Shown: positions 7,938 to 15,214 of the stretch, piece after piece
Layout of the letters: every line of letters begins with the position of its first letter
Position numbering within the stretch: position 1 is the stretch's first letter
NCBI GenBank assembly: GCA_020352645.1
Contig: CP070683.1
Span: forward strand, 758,188-804,901
Length of the DNA: 46,714 bases
Source: Candidatus Bathyarchaeota archaeon
GTDB lineage: Archaea > Thermoproteota > Bathyarchaeia > Bathyarchaeales > SOJC01
Reading direction: 5' to 3'
Notes under the pieces: generated by a model
The model's database searches: none
What the model was told of the DNA's origin: nothing
Seen by the model: only the letters and a program-made list of their open reading frames with translations
Program-made: the position numbers and the translations under genes

Positions 7938-8826
7938 TTTCTCTTTTCTCCAAGAACTTGATTAAGCCTACCAGAAATGCGTTTATATGCGTTGGAATAC
8001 CATGTTTTTTTCCGAGTTCCACAATCTTTCCGTTTAGGAAGTCGATCTCTGTTTTCTTCTGCTTCATTATGTCTTGGTACATGGAAGAAAAATTGGTGTA
8101 TCTTGCGATCTTCCGATCAACACACTCCTCAAGGTTCGATTGAAAGCATATTCCTTCCGCTTTTCCCACGTTAATGCATTCTCGCACTATTCCATGCCTA
8201 ATTTCTCTAAGGCTGTCGAGCAGGATATTCTTGTTTCGAACCTGGAGAATGGCTGTCAATGGATTCAGGACGCAATTGACAACCAGCTTGTTCCAGATCT
8301 CTTCTTGCATTTCACTCGAAATGATGGTTTTCAGGCCAGCTTCGCAGAAAATCCCTGCAATCCTTTCAGAAGTTCGAGTTGACTCCAATATAGTTTCTCC
8401 CTGCCAAGAAGAAATCTTGCCTGGTTCAAAGAACTCTGCAGCAGATGTTACCAAGCCCCTTACAACTTCAGTCTTGTCATCAACAACCTTCTCTACAGTA
8501 TCTTTGATTCCCAAACCGTTCTGCAGGATTAACATAACTGTGTCTTCTCTCAGCAAGGGCTTGATCTGTGCGACTGCAGAAGCTGCATCGTGTGCCTTTG
8601 TGGTCAGGATAATCAGAGTGTCAACAGGAATTTCGTCTATTACAGTCTTAGCTCTCACTAAGAATCTGCCAGAGATGCCCCCTGAAAGAAAGAGGCCACT
8701 CTTGTTGATTACGTCTACATGCATTTTGCGGCCGATCAAGGTGACATTGTTTCTTCGAGACAACAACGCTCCAAATGTGCTTCCAATTGCCCCTGCACCC
8801 AGAACAATGATTTCTTTGAAACTCAT
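7927..8826 (-). CDS. panE: 2-dehydropantoate 2-reductase (ketopantoate reductase)
   Basis: NAD(P)H-dependent reduction of ketopantoate to pantoate; about 299 residues. The Rossmann motif IIVLGAGAIGSTFGALLSRR is at the N-terminus, followed by LIILTTKAHD, LQNGLGIKD and the C-terminal helical domain with EEIWNKLVVNCVLNPLTAI (catalytic Lys and conserved Asn region). I place the start at ATG 8826, because it forms a 4-base ATGA overlap with the PPS stop; an ATG two codons upstream is possible. Third step in the order of the operon. Confidence 0.95.
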   Translation of the reverse strand: MSFKEIIVLGAGAIGSTFGALLSRRNNVTLIGRKMHVDVINKSGLFLSGGISGRFLVRAKTVIDEIPVDTLIILTTKAHDAASAVAQIKPLLREDTVMLILQNGLGIKDTVEKVVDDKTEVVRGLVTSAAEFFEPGKISSWQGETILESTRTSERIAGIFCEAGLKTIISSEMQEEIWNKLVVNCVLNPLTAILQVRNKNILLDSLREIRHGIVRECINVGKAEGICFQSNLEECVDRKIARYTNFSSMYQDIMKQKKTEIDFLNGKIVELGKKHGIPTHINAFLVGLIKFLEKRENEA

Positions 8827-9626
8827 GTCCATCCCTTCTGTGAAGGCGTAAGGTACGTTCCTTTCTCAGCAAGTTGTGATAGTCGCCTGTTGATAAGGCG
8901 GATTGCTTCGCTCAGACTTTCCTTGTTGCTGAAATCTGCTATGATAGCCTGCAATCTGCTTCGATCCTCATTCTTGAGTTTCTGAGCGATTCTTACTAAG
9001 GCAGGCATAGCTCTCACGATGTTGTCGACAATTGTGACTGTAGCAAACTGAGCCGTTCTTGACAGAGGATTCAAATCCACGGCGATAACATTCTTTTTCA
9101 TCTTTGCCAATGCTTCAGTTCGATCTCCATCCTCCAGCGGAACCATAACCACATCTGCAACAAGAATGCCTTCTGGATCAACCCGCCTTCTTTCACTTCC
9201 AATCTCATGGATTCTACCGGACGCGGCCTTACCAACGCCCAAGACCTTCCCAGCACCTGCTTCACTAAGCAGTGTTTCGATGGCGATTTCTCTCTTCGTC
9301 GAACGGTAGAAGAGGTTAACCTCGATCTTGGATTTTGTGACCTGGGCGAGTTCAACTATGTCTTTTCCAACAAGAGCTGCTGCGTTTCCATTAACGGAAA
9401 TAACAGGATGCTCAGCATTCAGCAACATCGCTGCAGCAGCTTTTATCGCTTTCAATGCATTATCACCCGTTTTTTCGCCTAGTAAGTAGTCAAAAGCTTC
9501 TCCTCTTCCATGTGCAAACAAGCCAGCGTCTGCAACAATTCCGGACTTGTAATGTTGAATCAGTCTCTTCCGAATTGACAGGGATTCAGCTCGAGGGTGC
9601 TTTGTTTTAATGGTTGTTTCGTTCAT
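8823..9626 (-). CDS. 4-phosphopantoate--beta-alanine ligase (phosphopantothenate synthetase)
   Basis: The archaea-specific ATP-dependent enzyme joining 4-phosphopantoate to beta-alanine (267 residues). Diagnostic blocks: HPRAESLSIRKRLIQHYKSG, GLFAHGRGEAFDYLLGE, VISVNGNAAALVGKDIV, VEVNLFYRS-type IEVNLFYRSTKREIAIE, GRIHEIGSERRRVDPEGI, ADVVMVPLEDGDRTEAL and VIAVDLNPLSRTAQFATVTIVDN. It replaces bacterial PanC. Overlaps both neighbours by 4 bases (ATGA): pantoate kinase upstream and panE downstream. The other substrate, beta-alanine, would normally come from the decarboxylase that is deleted in this operon. Confidence 0.96.
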   Translation of the reverse strand: MNETTIKTKHPRAESLSIRKRLIQHYKSGIVADAGLFAHGRGEAFDYLLGEKTGDNALKAIKAAAAMLLNAEHPVISVNGNAAALVGKDIVELAQVTKSKIEVNLFYRSTKREIAIETLLSEAGAGKVLGVGKAASGRIHEIGSERRRVDPEGILVADVVMVPLEDGDRTEALAKMKKNVIAVDLNPLSRTAQFATVTIVDNIVRAMPALVRIAQKLKNEDRSRLQAIIADFSNKESLSEAIRLINRRLSQLAEKGTYLTPSQKGWT

Positions 9627-10537
9627 AGGAGTCTTGCTCCAATGAAGTCGATGTCAGTCACAATCACACTACGTTTGGAAGGTGCATATTTGCAGAAAAT
9701 GCTGAGGATCTCTTCGATCTGGTCCCGCCCTACTACCGAGAAAATAGTCTCCCCAAGCATGGCCATGCTGCATTCAAGTCCTATGCGATCAGTCTCTTGC
9801 AAGACCTTTCGCATTCTTACGGTGACTAATCCCAAATGCTCAGCGAATCTCCGAGAAAGCTTCATGAAATCGTGAATCGAAGGGTGCCTAACCAGCTCTT
9901 CCACCAGATCTCCGCCCAACTCGTTTATACGTTGCCTAGCAACTTTGCTCGCCAAAATCTCTGATGTCGGTATTTTCCCAAAGCTCAAACACACAGCAAC
10001 GTGATCCTCGCTAGCAAGAATTGGCTCTGTTTCCCCTATACCTGGCGCACCAGGCTCCACCCTTATCTGAAATCCTCCGAAAGTTGCATCAATGACAGTG
10101 CCAAGCCCAGTTTTGCATTTGATTTCAGCAGCATGTGCTATCTGCGCTGCTTTCAGGTACGGCATCTTGAGATCAAGAACCTTGTTCAATGCTAGAGCCA
10201 GACTTAGGCTGCCTGCACCACTTGAGCCCAATCCACATCCAACCGGTATTTTGATGTCATGTTCAACGTGAACCTCATAATTACCATCGACATGAGTAAG
10301 AAGCGTTCGTACAACGTGCTCGGAAACCGATGCTGATTTAACGTTTTCACCAGGCGTCAAAATCTCAACGTGATTCTTCGTTGATTTCTTTGCTGACACC
10401 TTAGTTGCGACCCCTAGACTCGTGGAAAACCCTGCTCCTCTAGATCCTTTCAGCAAGGGATCTCTTGATTGGTCACACACCTGGAAGAAACCAGTTATAT
10501 GCCCCGGTGAAAAAGCTTTAGCTTCATTCAAGGTCAA
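9623..10537 (-). CDS. pantoate kinase (GHMP family)
   Basis: Archaeal pantoate kinase, 304 residues, phosphorylating pantoate to 4-phosphopantoate. GHMP-kinase features: N-terminal AFSPGHITGFFQVCD, GSRGAGFSTSLGVATKV, the ATP-binding glycine/serine loop PVGCGLGSSGAGSLSLALAL, and a C-terminal GLECSMAMLGETIFSV. First gene of the CoA operon; the promoter must lie in the 271-base gap at 10538-10808 shared with the divergent PNGase-like gene. With PPS it forms the archaeal branch absent from bacteria and eukaryotes. Confidence 0.95.
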   Translation of the reverse strand: MTLNEAKAFSPGHITGFFQVCDQSRDPLLKGSRGAGFSTSLGVATKVSAKKSTKNHVEILTPGENVKSASVSEHVVRTLLTHVDGNYEVHVEHDIKIPVGCGLGSSGAGSLSLALALNKVLDLKMPYLKAAQIAHAAEIKCKTGLGTVIDATFGGFQIRVEPGAPGIGETEPILASEDHVAVCLSFGKIPTSEILASKVARQRINELGGDLVEELVRHPSIHDFMKLSRRFAEHLGLVTVRMRKVLQETDRIGLECSMAMLGETIFSVVGRDQIEEILSIFCKYAPSKRSVIVTDIDFIGARLL

Positions 10538-10808
10538 ACACTAGCAGATTCGCTGACTCATTTAGTTAGGCAAGGCTATTGAAACAGAGTGTTGGAATAA
10601 GCATTTCGTATGATTTGTTTGGACTCCTCTAGACAGAAACATTACACTAGCCTAGAATGGTTAGCACGGAATTTTATCATAACTCCCTAAAGAAAGCAGA
10701 ATGATTCCAAACAATACAGCAGTCTGTATTTCCCCTTCAGAAGACATTTCCTAAGTATTCTATAATCTTATTCACTGGACCAGTACCTCGAAGGAGTGTG
10801 AGGCAAGT

Positions 10809-11294
10809 ATGACATCGAATACGCCGCCTTCACAAATCATCGAAATGTATCGAAGTGCAAGCAAAAGCCTTTCAGATCCCTCTCTTCTTCGCCAACTTCA
10901 GGAATTCTTTGACGAGAAGCAGACCCTGGTCGAACTCTTGGAATGGATTCATAGCAGAGTCAAGTTTGACAAAGGGGAGATTGCTCGGAACACTGATCCC
11001 TTAAAAATAGTCAGATACGGGCGAGGGAAGTGTAGAGAGTTCAGTGTCTTATTCACTGCCTTATGTCTAGCCAATGGTTATCGTGCCAGACTGATACTAG
11101 ATATGTCAGATCATGCATGGTCTGAGATTTGGGATTCAAAGCAAATGAGATGGGTCCATGTTGATCCTTCAGAGAAAAGGGTTGATGATCCCAAGATGTA
11201 TGAACGGGACTGGAAGAAGAACTTGAAAGAAGTTTACGCCTTCGAAAACGGTGAGCTTGAGGATGTAACTGAACATTACAGAGTAAGCGCATGA
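10809..11294 (+). CDS. transglutaminase-fold protein resembling the PNGase core
   Basis: A 161-residue papain-fold protein with an intact triad: C75 in GRGKCREFS, H102 in MSDHAWSEIW and D119 in WVHVDPSE. The stretch from the Cys onward resembles eukaryotic peptide:N-glycanase (Png1) beyond the triad: ALCLANGYRARLILDMSDH, then DPKMYERDWKKNLKEVYAF and ELEDVTEHY match in order the Png1 segments after its DPCE motif. The zinc-binding CxxC pairs of Png1 are missing, so this is a minimal core. A deglycosylase, protease or transglutaminase role is not decided by sequence. A strong GGAGTGTGAGG lies before the ATG. No signal peptide, so it is probably cytosolic. Confidence 0.85.
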   Translation: MTSNTPPSQIIEMYRSASKSLSDPSLLRQLQEFFDEKQTLVELLEWIHSRVKFDKGEIARNTDPLKIVRYGRGKCREFSVLFTALCLANGYRARLILDMSDHAWSEIWDSKQMRWVHVDPSEKRVDDPKMYERDWKKNLKEVYAFENGELEDVTEHYRVSA

Positions 11295-11375
11295 TCTTGA
11301 AAGAGACAGACACACTGGCAGATCTTATAAGGCTCCCAGCATATTATCGACTCAGAATCCGAGTGTGGGAAAAAA

Positions 11376-12071
11376 ATGGAATATTCAATCAAATACAAAC
11401 CATCCTATTCGATGGTTGTCGTTAACCTGGATCCAGGCGAAACAATAACGGCTGAATCTGGGGCACTGACCTATATGACTCCAAACATTGAAGTAAAAAC
11501 CAGAAGACGCGAAAAAAGCATCCTTGGAAGCATTGGCTTGAAGCTGATCGGACGTCAATCATTCTGGGTCAACGACTACAACGCTATGCAGAGTAAAGGA
11601 GAGGTTGCCTTCGTCTCAGCTCCAGTTGGAGACATAGAAACCTTAGAAGTCAAGCCCAATCAAGGCTACGTGGTTCAAAAAGCAGCGTATATCGCCTCAA
11701 CACAGGACGTGGAATTGGATATTCAATGGCAGGGTTTCACAAAAGGACTCTTCGGCCAAGGATTATTCATGATAAAAGTTACAGGCGACGGAAAGATGTT
11801 TATAAACACTTTTGGGGCAATAGACAAACACACCCTAGGCCCAGATCAACAGCTAGTCGTTGACAACTTCCATCTTGTCGCTTTTAGCGATACATGTGCC
11901 TACAAAGTAAAGAAGTTCGGGGGACTGAAAGAGACACTATTGGGCGGAGAGGGCTTGGTGACTGAGATCAAGGGGCCAGGCGATGTGTATATACAGACTA
12001 AGAACCTTAGAGAATTCGTAGACTGGCTCTGGACTCTGCTCGAACCAAGAGTCAGATCTCGCGCAAGATAA
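11376..12071 (+). CDS. AIM24 / TIGR00266 family protein
   Basis: A 231-residue protein of the AIM24 family, which folds as a beta-rich barrel and has no established enzymatic role in archaea. Family features: an N-terminal repeat beginning YSMVVVNLDPGETITAESG, ALTYMTPNIEV, GGEGLVTEIKGPGDVYIQTKN near the end, and internal glycine-rich FTKGLFGQGLFMIKVTG. Length is typical. In mitochondria AIM24 affects membrane architecture; transfer of that role here would be speculative. It follows the PNGase-like gene by 81 bases on the same strand. Confidence 0.93.
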   Translation: MEYSIKYKPSYSMVVVNLDPGETITAESGALTYMTPNIEVKTRRREKSILGSIGLKLIGRQSFWVNDYNAMQSKGEVAFVSAPVGDIETLEVKPNQGYVVQKAAYIASTQDVELDIQWQGFTKGLFGQGLFMIKVTGDGKMFINTFGAIDKHTLGPDQQLVVDNFHLVAFSDTCAYKVKKFGGLKETLLGGEGLVTEIKGPGDVYIQTKNLREFVDWLWTLLEPRVRSRAR

Positions 12072-12308
12072 TAACTAGTTGTTTCTCAGTCAATTGAACT
12101 AAACAGAAGACAACTACCCCACCTTCAAAGGTCTAGGACTGCAAGATCCTATTAGTCAAGGCGACTACAGCTCTGTTGAGGCATATGTGAAGTCCGGAAC
12201 GAGCGGGTAGGATAGGAGCCTGCCTTGACATCTGGGATTTAGAGCGCCTGCGGGATTTCTTGGCAAAAGACTAAAGTTCCAATTGCGAAGAATATGATGG
12301 GGAATTAA

Positions 12309-12875
12309 ATGCCCATCAGCGTCAAAGAGTTCAATAATGGAAAGCTTCATAGCAAACTGGAAGGGGAGATCACATCTTTTCTGGAGGAAAGAAAAGATCG
12401 AGGCTTCACAACCCAAGAAGTAATGGAGGGCCTTCATTATCATGCAGATTTCACCACGCCGGAAATCTCAAGAATCTCTTCTTTCGTGATAGCAGACTTC
12501 ACGACTTTCCTGCATCAATTGGTTGAGAGAGGAAAGATCAGGATGAAAATTGTAAGAGGTCGTACCTACGTGATGGCAGCAGCAGAAGCAATTGGAAAGT
12601 GTCCTAGATGCGGGTTGAAAGCGGAAAAGCCCAAGAAAACATGGAAGATGGCAGGGCGACCGAGTAAGACGGGGGAGAGGCTTGAGCTTACCATAGGTCT
12701 CTTTGAATGCCCAAAACATGGATCTTTTAGGAAGGTTCTATCGAAGAACAAAATCCGAACTCAACGTAGGTCAAAGGACAAACCGAGGAGAAAAAACAGG
12801 AAAGGTCCCAGCAAGAAAGGAAGAAGAGTTGTTAGGAAAAGCAAAAAAGAATCAGCTGCATGGCTGGTGGCTTAA
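12309..12875 (+). CDS. winged-helix plus zinc-motif protein with Lys/Arg-rich tail
   Basis: 188 residues that I do not recognise as a named family. The first ~95 look helical and winged-helix-like (TTQEVMEGLHYHAD, then FTTFLHQLVERGKIRMKIVRGRTYVMA). A possible zinc site follows: CPRCGLKAEKP near residue 98 and FECPKHGSF about 40 residues later, giving three Cys and a His. The last 45 residues are extremely basic (KNKIRTQRRSKDKPRRKNR, then KGPSKKGRRVVRKSKK). The whole suggests a nucleic-acid-binding, perhaps nucleoid-associated, protein. The 237-base upstream gap (12072-12308) shows no gene. GGGGAATTAA precedes the ATG. Confidence 0.75.
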   Translation: MPISVKEFNNGKLHSKLEGEITSFLEERKDRGFTTQEVMEGLHYHADFTTPEISRISSFVIADFTTFLHQLVERGKIRMKIVRGRTYVMAAAEAIGKCPRCGLKAEKPKKTWKMAGRPSKTGERLELTIGLFECPKHGSFRKVLSKNKIRTQRRSKDKPRRKNRKGPSKKGRRVVRKSKKESAAWLVA

Positions 12876-12993
12876 ACTGGAGCTATGATTTACAGTCTCT
12901 TGAGGTGTCCTTAGGAAGTCTGACTCAACAGAAGGATGGCGCTTTGGTTTTATATTGAGTTAAGACTATTTCATGTAACGCAGAGGCTGAACT

Positions 12994-13524
12994 ATGAAGA
13001 CAGCAGAATCTTTGCGGGAGGGTCTGAGGCAATTGCCTATCAGACCAGTTTATCTGATCTCAACTGCGGATCAGGAAAGGAGCAATATCATAACAATTGG
13101 GATGTTCGCCTTCTTTTCCGGGAATCCCTCCTTAGTTGGAATCGGCGTAAAGCCTTCAAGGTACTCCTACGATTTAATTCGAAACAGCGGTGAGTATGTC
13201 GTTAATGTCGTCAATGAGAGACTTATGAGTGCTGTTCGGACTTGCGGAGAGAACTCAGGGAGAGACTTCGACAAGTTCAAGAAGGCACAACTTACACCAG
13301 TAAAAGGGGATAAAGTCAGCGCTCCCTACATAAAAGAGTCTCCTATGAGTATTGAGTGCAAAGTTGTGCAGACCATGGAAACTGGTGATCACGTTTGGTT
13401 CATAGGTGAGGTTCAAACGGTTCACAAGGATGAAGCATATGATTGGACTCAGGGATTGCTCTTCAAATGGATAAAAGATCAAGGCTTCTACTTCAAAGTT
13501 GGAGAGCGGATGGGAGCGTATTAG
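12994..13524 (+). CDS. flavin reductase-like FMN-binding protein
   Basis: 176 residues of the flavin-reductase-like split-barrel family. Motifs: LPIRPVYLISTADQERSNIITIGMF at the N-terminus (FMN phosphate region), NPSLVGIGVKPSRYSYDLI, GEYVVNVVNERL and VWFIGEVQTVH. In anaerobic archaea such proteins often act as NAD(P)H- or ferredoxin-linked flavin oxidoreductases, but partner and substrate cannot be told from the sequence. It is convergent with the pyroglutamyl peptidase gene; the two stop codons overlap by about three bases. Confidence 0.92.
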   Translation: MKTAESLREGLRQLPIRPVYLISTADQERSNIITIGMFAFFSGNPSLVGIGVKPSRYSYDLIRNSGEYVVNVVNERLMSAVRTCGENSGRDFDKFKKAQLTPVKGDKVSAPYIKESPMSIECKVVQTMETGDHVWFIGEVQTVHKDEAYDWTQGLLFKWIKDQGFYFKVGERMGAY

Positions 13525-14204
13525 TAAGACTTTGCTCCCATATTGCTCGACTCCGCTGTGAATGTGGTTGTCTTAATTGCAATCTCTAGCGCATTTGTTA
13601 TTGTGCCTTGGCTCATACTAGGTATTCTTCTTCCTTGCTTTCTGAGTTGCGCTGCTTGAGATGGAAGGCAGGGAACGTGAATGAAACCAGCGAGGGCTTT
13701 CGAACCTTCGCTGTTTATCTTGTGCATAAGATGGAAGAAAATCTGATTGCATCCAAAGGTGCCAGCGTTGTAAGATATTTCTGTGGGGATGTGATTTTTC
13801 CGCAGATCGCGAAGTATTTCCCGTAGAGGTAGTGTGGAGAAATATGCGTTTAATGCTTGCTTCTCTAGCGTTTCATCTTGTGGGCGTGTTTTGCAGTTGT
13901 ATAGTGTCGTGGATTCTGTGAGGTCTGCTAAGTTTATGGCTACTTTTTCCAAGGAGATTAATGGATGGTAAGATTGGCCTAGGCTGATGATTATTGCGGG
14001 ATTCTCCCTATCGACTATTCTTGTTATCGCTGGCTTGATTTCTTGGTATACAAGGGGAATTCGAAAAGACTTGATTGTGAAAGAGCTTACTATCTTTCCA
14101 TCTAGTTCCTTTGCAGCTTCCCATGACGGATTGACTCTGAAGTCAGCGAAAGGTTCAAAACCTGTTAGGGCAACCGTTTTTTCAGGTGTTTCTGGGTTGC
14201 TCAA
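13521..14204 (-). CDS. pcp: pyroglutamyl-peptidase I (C15 family)
   Basis: Cysteine peptidase that removes N-terminal pyroglutamate; 227 residues. N-terminal VALTGFEPFADFRVNPSWEA is the family signature. The triad is intact: E86 in ISLEKVAINLAD, C152 in SYNAGTFGCNQIFFHLM and H176 in GFIHVPCLPSQA. It ends the long minus-strand run that starts at the ferredoxin, 50 bases after the unrecognised 253-residue gene. Cytosolic, no signal peptide. Confidence 0.95.
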   Translation of the reverse strand: MSNPETPEKTVALTGFEPFADFRVNPSWEAAKELDGKIVSSFTIKSFRIPLVYQEIKPAITRIVDRENPAIIISLGQSYHPLISLEKVAINLADLTESTTLYNCKTRPQDETLEKQALNAYFSTLPLREILRDLRKNHIPTEISYNAGTFGCNQIFFHLMHKINSEGSKALAGFIHVPCLPSQAAQLRKQGRRIPSMSQGTITNALEIAIKTTTFTAESSNMGAKSY

Positions 14205-14254
14205 CTGCTACCTTCCTCCATCTGGGCATTTGTACTAGCTAGAACAGTGGAATT

Positions 14255-15016
14255 TTACTCGATTATTGGAAGCACATCTTCAAGCACATAGTTTATGAAT
14301 TCGTCCAGTGTGCTTTTGCTGAAAAGTGTAACTACACAATTTCTTGTAATGCCGACCATGATTCCGCGTTTCTGGCTTTCAAAGACAACATACCATATTT
14401 CTCCATGATCTAAGTATTCACGATAGAGTTTCGTGTCAACAAGGTCGGATCCGGTTAGGCAGAGCTTCCCCACGCCAGGTATGTCAACATGGTCGAACCA
14501 TATCAGTTTGGTCGCCTGAGGGTTTGATTCGTGGAGATTTCGGAGGGTTTCACTCAGTGCTTCCACTTCCACTATCGCATGAGTTGTTATGAATAGGATC
14601 TTACTCAGTTTGTTTGCTACGTAGTTTGTTAATAGCTTTTTCACACCTCGAGCTACAGAGGGCGCTGACACTATGATGAAAGTTCTTTCTCTGAATTGTT
14701 TTATCCAGAAAGGTGACTCCTCGGTCACTGGGTTTTCGATTAGTCGGCGTCTGTAGAATCTTCTGCGAATGAAGTCCTTGCTGAGAACCCCATACAGCGT
14801 GTCCTCTTCCAGTTTCAAATCCAGAATTTCAGTCACTAGCGTCGATTTTTCTCCACTCTCAGCTTGATAAAGCTCTTCTTCGCGAAAATCCTTCAGTTTC
14901 CCAGCTATTAATCCAAGACTGATCTCTTCCTTTATTTCAAAGACTTTCGCAGGCAGTACCAATTCTTGCACCGTAACACAGTCTAAGTATCTCACATTAA
15001 AAGGTTCTACAAACAT
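14255..15016 (-). CDS. hypothetical protein, 253 residues
   Basis: Not recognised. The protein is mixed alpha/beta without transmembrane segments or cysteine clusters. An N-terminal half ends with a basic patch (KDFIRRRFYRRRLIENP); the second half alternates hydrophobic strands and helices (ERTFIIVSAPSVARGVKKLL, ILFITTHAIVEVEAL, GEIWYVVFESQKRGIMVGIT), recalling ligand- or phospholipase-like domains attached to archaeal regulators. That comparison is weak. It lies between AOR 1 and pcp on one strand; a structured inverted repeat at 15069-15145 lies just upstream. Confidence 0.75.
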   Translation of the reverse strand: MFVEPFNVRYLDCVTVQELVLPAKVFEIKEEISLGLIAGKLKDFREEELYQAESGEKSTLVTEILDLKLEEDTLYGVLSKDFIRRRFYRRRLIENPVTEESPFWIKQFRERTFIIVSAPSVARGVKKLLTNYVANKLSKILFITTHAIVEVEALSETLRNLHESNPQATKLIWFDHVDIPGVGKLCLTGSDLVDTKLYREYLDHGEIWYVVFESQKRGIMVGITRNCVVTLFSKSTLDEFINYVLEDVLPIIE

Positions 15017-15068
15017 GCTTGTCTATGAATCAAGCACAATAGATTCTCCCCCCTTGAAATTGGGAGTT

Positions 15069-15145
15069 GGAGAGGCAGGGCAAGAATCTCTCAGCTGTGT
15101 GACGGGTCAGACAACGTCTTATTGCTTTGAGATTCTAACCTCTCC
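15069..15145. repeat. interrupted long hairpin between AOR 1 and the 253-residue gene
   Basis: Outer arms GGAGAGG (15069-15075) and CCTCTCC (15139-15145) enclose inner arms AGAATCTC (15083-15090) and GAGATTCT (15129-15136), all perfect, with a 7/2-base internal loop and a 38-base apical loop. It sits in the 198-base gap upstream of the 253-residue gene on the minus strand. It could be a leader structure, a processing site or a transcription end; the sequence alone does not decide. Confidence 0.4.
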
Positions 15146-15214
15146 AAGGAAAACTACTTCGCGTAACATATAATGATTTTGCGTTGATTGATGACGCAGC
15201 TTGACCGCAAATTG

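Noticed and set aside
8174-8851. 225-codon open frame on the plus strand
   Set aside because: Lies antisense to panE, whose family motifs run through the whole region; the plus-strand product shows no domain.
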